Assembly: GCA_900763885.1 (NCBI GenBank)
Contig: CAAFLY010000209.1
Location: forward strand, 1 to 8,705
Origin: Clostridia bacterium
GTDB lineage: Bacteria; Bacillota; Clostridia; Oscillospirales; CAG-272
Length of the DNA stretch: 8,705 nucleotides
Direction: 5' to 3'
In this document: positions 1 to 5,891 of the stretch, in pieces
Layout of the letters: each line of letters opens with the position of its first letter
How positions within the stretch are numbered: the stretch's first letter is position 1
Position numbers and translations under genes: made by a program
Notes under the pieces: model-generated
The model's database searches: none
Told to the model about the DNA's origin: nothing
Seen by the model: the letters and a program-made list of their open reading frames with translations, nothing else

Positions 1-390
1 AAGAGTTAGAGTCCAGAGGATAGGGAAGGGGGGATTCGCAAATCCCGCCGTCCCTGTCCTTTGGTGACCCCGCAAGGAGCAATAAAATCTACACGTACGA
101 CGTGGTATTCCCCTCTGGTGAAGCCAGAAAGAACAATCCAAGCCCAACGTCGATTCCGAATAAAAAAACAAGCGACCAAAGCCAAACGCAGTTTCCTTAT
201 AAAAAACCAAACAACATAAGCCGACTGCAAGTCAAACAAGCCGTACCGCAAGTACAGCCAAAGCCGCACGGCTCGGTACTGGATGCCAAGGCATCCTCGT
301 ACCTGCCGCGCGGAATATACGCCGACCGCAGGTCATAAGTATAGGGCGCGGGACAAAGTCCCGATGCGACGCCGACCCGCGGGTCATTCC
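1..390 (-). repeat. Mosaic hairpin repeat, copy A (head towards hpf)
   Basis: This is one of five related intergenic copies, in the minus orientation; its tail runs off the left edge of the window. Reading from the head end, the modules are: CGGGAC-AAA-GTCCCG (349-363); GACC-gca-GGTC (324-334); a long three-tier hairpin (264-313); GACT-tgc-AGTC, seen as gactgcaagtc near 223-233; a CACGT-acg-ACGTG palindrome (92-104); and GGGATT-cgca-AATCCC (31-46). A further perfect palindrome, GACCCGCGGGTC, lies just outside the head at 374-385. The segment between the CACGT palindrome and the long hairpin carries a duplicated AT-rich unit (around 150-175 and 178-205). The stretches following GACTTGCAGTC and the CACCAAAGGACAGGGACGG block match copy E almost base for base. 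No plausible gene lies here: the short open frames have no ribosome binding site and simply follow the repeat. Confidence 0.85.
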
Positions 391-444
391 CCCCAAAAAA
401 ACAAGAAAAAACCAAAATCCACCACAAAAATTCACAAAAAGTCT

Positions 445-473
445 TTGCAATTCCCGCGGAATTGTGGTATACT
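445..473 (+). promoter_or_regulatory. Sigma-A-type promoter of hpf with palindrome in spacer
   Basis: TTGCAA (445-450) and TATACT (468-473) are separated by exactly 17 bp. TGG directly precedes the -10, giving an extended -10. Transcription should start near 480, about 55 nt before hpf. The spacer contains the perfect inverted repeat AATTCC-cgc-GGAATT (449-463), which overlaps the end of the -35 and could be an operator. The promoter lies outside repeat copy A, in AT-rich DNA. Confidence 0.8.
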
Positions 474-480
474 ATTCATA

Positions 481-507
481 CAGGAAGCGGCGACACACCG
501 CGTTCTG
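481..507 (+). promoter_or_regulatory. 5'-end hairpin in the hpf leader
   Basis: CAGGAAGCGG (481-490) can pair with CCGCGTTCTG (498-507) around a 7-nt loop, with one G-T wobble and one mismatch. It begins at or within a base or two of the predicted transcription start. Hairpins at the very 5' end are known to stabilise bacterial mRNAs, so this may lengthen hpf mRNA life in starved cells; that role is inferred. The ribosome binding site (AAGGA near 520-524) lies outside the stem. Confidence 0.5.
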
Positions 508-534
508 TAAATATAGAAAAAGGATGGTACAATC

Positions 535-1071
535 ATGAACATTACGTACATTGGCAGACAGGTCACCGTTTACGACGACATGAAGCAGATGGTGGAAAAA
601 AAGCTCGCCAAATTCGATCGCTATTTCCCCGGGAACGCCGACGCCGCGGTCACGTTCCGGAAAATACGCGACATGGAATGTATGGAGATTACCATCTCAG
701 TCGGCTCTACGCTCTTCCGCGCGGAGGAGCAGGCAGATAAATACGCGACCGCCCTCGTCCGCTGCGTGGACACCATCGAGGGCCAGATCCGCAAAAACAA
801 AACCCGCCTCGCCAAACGGATGCGCACCGCTTTCGTCTCCCCCGATCCCGTGCCCGGCGAAACGCCTGATCCCGCGGACGACGCACCCTTCCGCATCCGC
901 ACCAAACGGTTTACCCTCCGCCCCATGACCGCCGAGGAAGCCATCCTCCAGATGAACCTCCTCGACCACAACTTCTATGTGTTCCTCGACGCCGATACCA
1001 ACGAAACCTGCGTGGTCTACAAACGCGACGACGGAAACTACGGCGTTATCGTGCCGGACAAGCAGGTCTGA
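535..1071 (+). CDS. hpf: Ribosome hibernation promoting factor, long form (HPF)
   Basis: This 178-residue protein matches the long HPF family. The N-terminal S30AE/RaiA domain (about residues 1-95; MNITYIGRQVTV start, KLAKFDRYF, YATALVRCVDTIEGQIRKNK) binds in the 30S A/P-site region. A variable, proline- and acid-rich linker (about 100-118) leads to the C-terminal dimerisation domain (about 120-178; RTKRFTLRPMTAEEAILQMN, then FYVFLDADTNETCVVYKR and YGVIVP). In Firmicutes the long form alone joins two 70S ribosomes into inactive 100S dimers in stationary phase and protects them. The start follows a modest AAAAGGATGG site and matches the family N terminus. Its promoter (445-473) and terminator (1181-1218) suggest a single-gene transcript. 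It is not next to secA here, a common neighbour in other Firmicutes. Length and domain order are normal. Confidence 0.96.
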   Translation: MNITYIGRQVTVYDDMKQMVEKKLAKFDRYFPGNADAAVTFRKIRDMECMEITISVGSTLFRAEEQADKYATALVRCVDTIEGQIRKNKTRLAKRMRTAFVSPDPVPGETPDPADDAPFRIRTKRFTLRPMTAEEAILQMNLLDHNFYVFLDADTNETCVVYKRDDGNYGVIVPDKQV

Positions 1072-1180
1072 TATAGGAGAACGGGGAACGGGGGAATGGC
1101 AGAACACTGCGATGCGCTGCCTCTCCCTGTAAATGGGCAGCCCGCCTCCCGTCGTTTTCCCGATTTCCAAACCCATATAG

Positions 1181-1218
1181 AGCCGTATCGGGTGATTCCG
1201 GTGCGGCTTTTTCTATTT
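1181..1218 (+). terminator. Intrinsic terminator downstream of hpf
   Basis: AGCCG (1181-1185) pairs with CGGCT (1204-1208). An inner CGG (1189-1191) pairs with CCG (1198-1200), and a T-rich run (TTTTTCTATTT) follows directly. It lies about 110 nt past the hpf stop and would end that transcript before the spoIIE leader region. Confidence 0.75.
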
Positions 1219-1802
1219 CCTGTGCCATTTCCGGCGGGAATCCATGGCGCGGCTCCATTTTCCAATCGATTTCCGGCGCGCTCGGACGCCCTTTCGCGAT
1301 TCTCCCGCATTCCCGGCCGATTGCCTACCGTTTTTTCCCGCCGTACTCCGACCGTTATCGCAGGGCCGCCGTGGTATACTTTTGGCACACCACGGATACA
1401 CATGGTGGATGCGATACGGACAAACCAAAGAAAAGGGACACAGCGGACCGCCTGTCCAAACCGGAAATCCCCACACGCCAGTCGTCCAGGACGAAATAAA
1501 GGATCCAAAACGGATCCAAAAAAGAAGCGATACCGGATTTCCGAAAAAAGAAGAGAGAGCCAAAGCAAATCCAAAGAAAAACCGCCAAGGGCTTCTCCCC
1601 TCTGCGACAGCGCCGTCCCAAAGGGCCAAAGCCTGCAAACGATCTCGGTCCAACACCAACCAGTGCATATGGTCGCGCGTTTCACGTACATATAAAAAAC
1701 GCCAAAAAGCAGCGACCGGACGTTTGCAGCCAAAAAGCCATCCCCCTTGCGGCCGTATCCCCCGCCCATGCGCCGTGGATTACAGAATTCGGAGGGAATT
1801 TT
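1219..1802. other. Non-coding region between hpf and spoIIE
   Basis: This stretch of almost 600 bp holds no gene I can support. The open frames crossing it on both strands lack ribosome binding sites, have skewed amino-acid content (Arg/Pro/Ser-rich or Trp/Phe-rich) and match no family I know. It contains a candidate promoter with inverted repeat (1369-1395), a tandem 11-bp repeat (GGATCCAAAA twice, 1501-1521) and purine-rich AAA-studded sequence (about 1410-1600) unlike the GC-rich genes. The spoIIE ribosome binding site GGAGGG (1791-1796) is at its end. It does not carry the palindrome modules that fill the other gaps. I found no clear Spo0A box by eye. A decayed gene or a long leader are both possible. 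Confidence 0.5.
1369..1395 (+). promoter_or_regulatory. Candidate extended -10 promoter inside an inverted repeat
   Basis: TATACT (1375-1380) is preceded by TGG. The ten bases GTGGTATACT are identical to those at the hpf promoter. A perfect inverted repeat, CCGTGGT (1369-1375) and ACCACGG (1389-1395), overlaps the -10 and could be an operator or an early hairpin. No convincing -35 is seen at 16-18 or 21 bp upstream. If used for spoIIE it implies a leader of about 415 nt, so another promoter nearer the gene cannot be excluded. Confidence 0.4.
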
Positions 1803-4535
1803 ATGAATTTACCAATCGTTCAGAAGTCCGTAACCCGCAGAGGGGTTGTCCGCGCAGTGGCATGGTTTCTGGTGGCGGTCGTGATGGCGGGCTGCGTATC
1901 GGGGATCGGGCAGTCGTTTCTCGGGATCTCGGCGATGGCGGCGGTGTCCGGACTGGGCGCGGGACTGGCGGCAATGGCGGGCGGCGTGATCGGCGCGGCG
2001 GGGGATCCGGGGGTCATGCTGGCGACGGCGGGATTGTGCGTGGCGAGGATCGTGTTGTCCCTGTGGATCGGCGACCGTCCCTTTCCGGGAAAGAACGGGC
2101 GGAATGGGGCGCGCGCCGCCGTCGGAGCGGTCGGACGGGATGGGGGAAGAACGGGCGGTAAGACGCGTCGTGCGGTGCGCCTGTCGATACGCGGCCGGAA
2201 GGAGGTTGCTTTCACCGATTGTCCCCTGCCCGCTGACGGCGCCGCTGTAGAAGCGATTGCCGATTCCGGAACCCGCGGCGCACGGGATCAGCCCGGTCGG
2301 AGGTCGCGCGATCCTGCCGCGTGGATCCGATGGTGGCGCGCCGGAGAGGAGAGCCTGCTGCGTGAGGAATTGCCCCTGCGTCTCGCCTTTGCCGCGGTAT
2401 TCGCCCTCTTCGGCGGGATCGGCTCCCACATCGGCGCACCGTTTCTGCCGGAGACGGTCCTGCGCATCCTCGTCGCCACCGCGCTCTGTCCCCTCGCCGC
2501 GTATGGATTCTATGCCGCCGCGGAACGGAATATGCGCTACTCCCCCCTGCGGCAGGCGGGCCGGATCATGACCGTCGCGCTTCTTGCCTATGCCGCCGCC
2601 CCGATCCGCCTCTTTGCCGTCCCCGCCATCGCGGTCGGGGGGATCGGTCTGGGCGCGCTTGTCGGATTTGGCGCGGCAGTCGTGGCGGGACTCGGCTGGG
2701 GCGCGGCACAGGGGGCGTTGTACGGCGTGGCGTGCGGGCTGTGCGTCTCTCCCACCATGGCGGGCGCGTTCGGTATCGCCGGGATCGCCGCCGGAATCGC
2801 CGGAGCCTTTTCCCCGGTCGGCGGGATCGCACTGTCCGCGGCAGGCGGTATCGTCTGGTCGATGGCGGCCGCGGGCTTTTCCGGCATGGGGGAGATCGCG
2901 CCCGCTTTCCTCGTCGGAGCAGCCGTGCTGACCCCGCTCTATGGCGTCGAGGGGGTGCGCAAACGGATCGAGGCCGCCCTTCCGTCCCCTCTGCCGCTGA
3001 CCGATCTGAAACGGCGCGAACGGGAATCCCTTGCCGAAACCGCACTCCTGTCCCGTGAAAAACGGCTGTCGGAGCTGTCCGCGCGTCTCTCCGGGATCGG
3101 AAACGTGCTGACCGGACTGGCGGAGCGGATGAATCGTCCCACCATGGAGGAGGCCGCCGACTGGTGCCGGGACGCGGTCGGACTGTACTGCGCGCGCTGT
3201 CCCCGGCGGGAGGACTGCACGGAGACGCACTACGATGCGTATGCCGCGATGCTCGCGAAAATGGCGCAGTCGTCGCTCCGGCAGGGGATGGTGGATGCCG
3301 CCGATGTGCCGCTCTATTTTGCCGGAAGATGCGCCGCGATGAGCCGGATCCTTGAGGAGGTGAATCTGACCTGCGCACGGCGGATCGGGGAGCGGCGGAT
3401 GGACAATCGGCTGAAGATGACGGCGGAGGATTACGGCTTCATGGGCCAGCTGCTCGCGGAATCGGCAAGGGCGGAGGAGGAGGACGGCAGGCTCGATGAG
3501 GCGCTGTCCCGACGGGTGGCAGCCAAAATGCAGACGAAGGACTGCGCCGCGGGCAGGGTCGCCGTATACGGGGTCCGCCACCGCCGCGTGTACGTCCACG
3601 ACATCCGCCTGTCCGAGACGCGCATGGGCGGGGAAGAGCTGCGCGAGGCGTTTTCGCGGTTTGTCGGTGTGCCGCTGTCCGCCCCGGTATTCACCCTCGA
3701 CGGCCCGGTGCTGTCGATGGAGCTGCACAGTGAGCCGCGCTGCCAGTGCGTATGCGGCACGTATGCCGTCGCCGGAGAGACGCTTCGCCATATCGGGGAG
3801 CGGCTGCGGGAGGAGGACGGCGTATCGGCGGGGACCGGAGCGGCGGAATCCACGCGGCAGGATACCGGAATGGAGGAGGCGGCGGACGGAGGCTTCGCGG
3901 GACTGTCGGAATTCGCGGAATCGGGGATCCCGGCGCGCGCGGAGGTATCGGGGGACACGATCTGCACCTTCGCAAGCGGGGAGCGGACGTATATGCTCCT
4001 CTCGGACGGGATGGGCAGCGGAAGGATGGCGTCTCTGGCGTCGGAGGTGTCGGCGATGTTTCTCGACCAGATGCTCTCGGCGGGGGCGGGTCTGGAGATC
4101 ACGCTGCGGATGCTCAACCACATTCTGCGCGCGAACACGGGCGAGGTATCGACGACGGTGGATCTGTGCGAGCTGGACCGGGTGACGGGGGAGGTGAAAT
4201 TTGTCAAAAGCGGCGCCGCGCCGTCGTATGTGATCCGGGGGGACAGCCTGTTCCGGCTCCAATCGAAGACGGTGCCGATCGGGATCCTGCGCGCCCTCGA
4301 CGCGGAGCTGATCCGCTTCCAGGTGGAGCCGGGGGACGTGATTGTGATGGTCTCGGACGGCGTGGCACGGAGCTTCGAGGACTGTCCGTGGCTGCTCGAG
4401 CTGCTTTCCCAGACGGAGAGGCTGCGCACGGACGATCCGGAGACGACCGCGGCGCGGATCGTGCAGGAGGCTGCCCGTCACGGAGCCATCGACGACGCCA
4501 CCGCCGGCGTGATCAAGGTTTCCCGCGCGGGGTGA
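1803..4535 (+). CDS. spoIIE: Stage II sporulation protein E (SpoIIE), membrane PP2C phosphatase
   Basis: At 910 residues this is longer than the roughly 830 of Bacillus SpoIIE. SpoIIE dephosphorylates SpoIIAA at the asymmetric septum, which activates sigma-F in the forespore; it also interacts with FtsZ. The N-terminal half is a multi-pass membrane domain (hydrophobic segments about 16-90 and 190-380), interrupted by a long Arg/Gly-rich hydrophilic stretch (about 91-188) that I do not expect in the family. A central cytoplasmic region (about 390-690) has Cys455, Cys463, Cys466 and Cys472 (YCARCPRREDC), plus Cys647, 649 and 651. The C-terminal PP2C domain (about 715-908) has metal-binding DGMGSG (735-740), VSDG (Asp852) and DDAT (Asp897-Asp898), and also PIGIL. 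The start has GGAGGG six bases upstream and gives the expected N terminus. A weak terminator-like hairpin in repeat copy B follows the stop. Confidence 0.96.
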   Translation: MNLPIVQKSVTRRGVVRAVAWFLVAVVMAGCVSGIGQSFLGISAMAAVSGLGAGLAAMAGGVIGAAGDPGVMLATAGLCVARIVLSLWIGDRPFPGKNGRNGARAAVGAVGRDGGRTGGKTRRAVRLSIRGRKEVAFTDCPLPADGAAVEAIADSGTRGARDQPGRRSRDPAAWIRWWRAGEESLLREELPLRLAFAAVFALFGGIGSHIGAPFLPETVLRILVATALCPLAAYGFYAAAERNMRYSPLRQAGRIMTVALLAYAAAPIRLFAVPAIAVGGIGLGALVGFGAAVVAGLGWGAAQGALYGVACGLCVSPTMAGAFGIAGIAAGIAGAFSPVGGIALSAAGGIVWSMAAAGFSGMGEIAPAFLVGAAVLTPLYGVEGVRKRIEAALPSPLPLTDLKRRERESLAETALLSREKRLSELSARLSGIGNVLTGLAERMNRPTMEEAADWCRDAVGLYCARCPRREDCTETHYDAYAAMLAKMAQSSLRQGMVDAADVPLYFAGRCAAMSRILEEVNLTCARRIGERRMDNRLKMTAEDYGFMGQLLAESARAEEEDGRLDEALSRRVAAKMQTKDCAAGRVAVYGVRHRRVYVHDIRLSETRMGGEELREAFSRFVGVPLSAPVFTLDGPVLSMELHSEPRCQCVCGTYAVAGETLRHIGERLREEDGVSAGTGAAESTRQDTGMEEAADGGFAGLSEFAESGIPARAEVSGDTICTFASGERTYMLLSDGMGSGRMASLASEVSAMFLDQMLSAGAGLEITLRMLNHILRANTGEVSTTVDLCELDRVTGEVKFVKSGAAPSYVIRGDSLFRLQSKTVPIGILRALDAELIRFQVEPGDVIVMVSDGVARSFEDCPWLLELLSQTERLRTDDPETTAARIVQEAARHGAIDDATAGVIKVSRAG

Positions 4536-4552
4536 AGGCTCTGTGGGATAGA

Positions 4553-4580
4553 CGGGACTTTGTCCCGCGCCCTATTCCTT
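4553..4580 (+). terminator. Head hairpin of copy B, possible spoIIE terminator
   Basis: CGGGAC-TTT-GTCCCG (4553-4567) begins 17 bp after the spoIIE stop and is followed by a broken pyrimidine run (CCCTATTCCTTTT). The same module in copies D and E has a longer stem and a clean T6-T7 run, so it looks like an intrinsic terminator there. Here the T tract is poor, making termination plausible but weak. Confidence 0.4.
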
Positions 4581-4883
4581 TTGATTTGCAATCACGCTAT
4601 TGCGCGGCAGGTACGAGGATGCCGTGGCATCCAGTACCGTTCCGCGCGGCTTGCACGTACTTGCGGGCAGGTGGTTCGACTTGCAGTCTGCCTATCAAAC
4701 TGCGTTTGCTGATTTCCTATGTTTTTATTATAAGGAATCGGCGTTTGGCTTTGGTCGTTTGTTTTGGCTTTTTCAATGAGAAATACCTCATCGCTCCTGT
4801 AGATTTTATTGTTGCCTTGCGGCGCACCAAAGGACGAGGAAGAAGGACTCTGCGGAGCCCTCCTTCCCCATCCTCTGGACTCC
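4553..4883 (+). repeat. Mosaic hairpin repeat, copy B (downstream of spoIIE)
   Basis: This is a complete copy in plus orientation, starting 17 bp past the spoIIE stop. Modules in order: CGGGAC-TTT-GTCCCG (4553-4567); GATT-TGC-AATC (4583-4593); the long hairpin (4602-4647, loop CGTG, outer stem shortened by a GAG-to-GTT change); GACT-TGC-AGTC (4678-4688); a TTATAAGG block with CGTTTGGCTTTGGTCG (about 4731-4760); ATGAG-AAATAC-CTCAT (4776-4791); TGTAGATTTTATTG; and the CACCAAAGGAC tail ending in CCTCTGGACTC (about 4871-4882). It continues directly into the left arm of a large inverted repeat. No open frame here is credible. Confidence 0.85.
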
Positions 4884-4897
4884 ACCTCATCCACCCG

Positions 4898-5117
4898 GGG
4901 AATCCGCTGCGGCGGGGCATGAATGCTGCCGCGGGCTTATAGGGATATAGTCAGCTTGTATCCGGTGCTGTCGTTACTCGCCAGTTCCGAATTTTGTGTG
5001 GCTATCTGTGTTCGGGTTTAGATCGTTCGCGTTTCAGTCGGGTTGTTGGGCTGGTATCGCATGTTTTTCATTATTGGCGGGAGGTCGTTCGTGCCTGCGG
5101 CTACGTGGTGTTTTGCT
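4898..5117 (+). repeat. Left arm of large diverged inverted repeat
   Basis: This arm matches the reverse complement of 5433-5656 over its whole length, with small gaps; by eye about three quarters of bases agree. Matching landmarks include ATCCGCTGCGGCGGGG, GCTGCCGCGGG, AGGGATATAG, CAGTTCCGAAT (AATTCCGAATA in the partner), TATCTGTGTTCGGG, CGCGTTTCAG, TTGGGCTGGTATCG and CCTGCGGCTACGTGGTGTTT. It follows the tail of copy B without a gap, so it may be an extension module of that repeat family. I see no gene in it. Confidence 0.75.
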
Positions 5118-5432
5118 TTTTCTTTCGTAGGATTTGCGCTGACCGCGATTGGGTCGTTTTTTTCTGTGGGTGACGTTACGGGATAGTCTGTATCCTTAGT
5201 AGCTTAGGCTGTTTGAAAAACTGTATAGCCTGTGTGGGATAAGCTGTATCGTTAGATAGGCGGAGCCTGTATGGAATACCCGTTTTCTTGAAGTGCAAGC
5301 TGCACGAACGCAGTTTTACGATATTTTTGCACCCGGCATTATTGGTGAAATGGGCTTGCATCCAACAAAATTGGTACAATGGCGCGTGTCAGCCTACACA
5401 ATACATTGCGTGGTAATGCAACGATAGAACAT
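5118..5432. other. Core between the inverted-repeat arms
   Basis: This 315-bp non-coding core is AT-richer than the genes. It holds many short inverted repeats of its own: GATA-gtctg-TATC and GATA-agctg-TATC as two related units near 5182 and 5239, AGGCT/AGCCT around GTTT-gaaa-AAC (about 5207-5232), GTGCA-agc-TGCAC (near 5296-5308) and TTGC-gtggtaat-GCAA (near 5406-5421). The longest open frame, 67 codons on the minus strand, has no family resemblance and I do not call it. A transposon core, a structured RNA or simply older repeat modules are all possible; nothing here decides between them. Confidence 0.4.
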
Positions 5433-5656
5433 AGCAAAACACCACGTAGCCGCAGGAACGTACAGTCTATCCCACCATCAATGAAAAACGAACGATACCA
5501 GCCCAACGAAATCTACTGAAACGCGAAAAGCCCCAGCCCGAACACAGATAGAAAAACTATATTCGGAATTGGGGATAAGCGACCTGCACTGGATACCGGA
5601 ATCCTATATCCCTGTAAACCCGCGGCAGCCTACATTTCCCCGCCGCAGCGGATCCC
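5433..5656 (-). repeat. Right arm of large diverged inverted repeat
   Basis: This is the partner of 4898-5117 in inverted orientation, beginning AGCAAAACACCACGTAGCC and ending CCGCAGCGGATCCC. It joins the tail of repeat copy C just as the left arm joins the tail of copy B. The whole spoIIE-dusB gap is therefore one imperfect palindrome: copy B, arm, core, arm, copy C. The arms have diverged too far to be an assembly duplication. Confidence 0.75.
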
Positions 5657-5891
5657 TCAAGGGGTCAGGAGAGGTGTTGGAGAGGGATAGGGGATCGAAA
5701 TCCCCTGTCTCTTTCCAACCGCCCCCGCGAGGAGCAGATAAAATCTACACATACGATGTGGTATTCCCCATTGGTAAAGCCAAGATAAACGACACAAGAA
5801 CAACGTAGATTCCTTATAAATCCCCACGTAAGATGTGGTACTCCCCATTGGTGAAGCCAATACAAAACCATAAGCAACCGCAAATACCTTA
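5657..5891 (-). repeat. Mosaic hairpin repeat, copy C (head deleted, tail duplicated)
   Basis: This is the tail half of the repeat in minus orientation, lying at the 3' end of dusB. Modules include GGGGAT-CGAA-ATCCCC (5690-5705), CACAT-ACG-ATGTG (5748-5760) followed by GGTATTCCCCATTGGT, and a second, diverged tail unit with CACGT-AAG-ATGTG (5825-5837) followed by GGTACTCCCCATTGGTGAAGCC. The GGGAC head, the GATTTGCAATC module and the long hairpin are missing. At the dusB end it starts with the TTATAAGG motif, read on the minus strand, and this contains the dusB stop codon. Confidence 0.75.

Noticed and set aside
1..390. Several 70-90 codon frames in repeat copy A, and similar ones in copies B and E
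   Set aside because: They follow the repeats on both strands, lack ribosome binding sites and are broken differently in each copy.
1096..1695. A 199-codon plus-strand frame, including a basic 97-residue segment from the ATG at 1402 just downstream of the candidate promoter
   Set aside because: There is no ribosome binding site at either start, the composition is unstructured and Arg/Lys/Pro/Ser-rich, it contains the hpf terminator, and I recognise no family.
1244..2161. A 305-codon plus-strand frame overlapping the start of spoIIE
   Set aside because: Its second half is a frame-shifted reading of spoIIE giving Gly/Arg repeats, and the first half lacks coding features.
1809..4481. An 890-codon open frame on the minus strand opposite spoIIE
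   Set aside because: It is a shadow of the GC-rich spoIIE coding sequence. The translation is Arg/His/Pro-rich without domains, while the plus strand carries clear SpoIIE and PP2C motifs.
4600..4700. tRNA or known riboswitch in the structured part of the repeat
   Set aside because: A GGTTCGAC string resembles a T-arm, but no acceptor stem, anticodon arm or CCA-like end fits, and the repeated hairpins match no riboswitch consensus I know.
4898..5656. Insertion sequence
   Set aside because: It has inverted arms, but they are over 200 bp and diverged, there is no transposase-like frame in the 315-bp core, and no target duplication is visible. I keep it as an unexplained inverted repeat.
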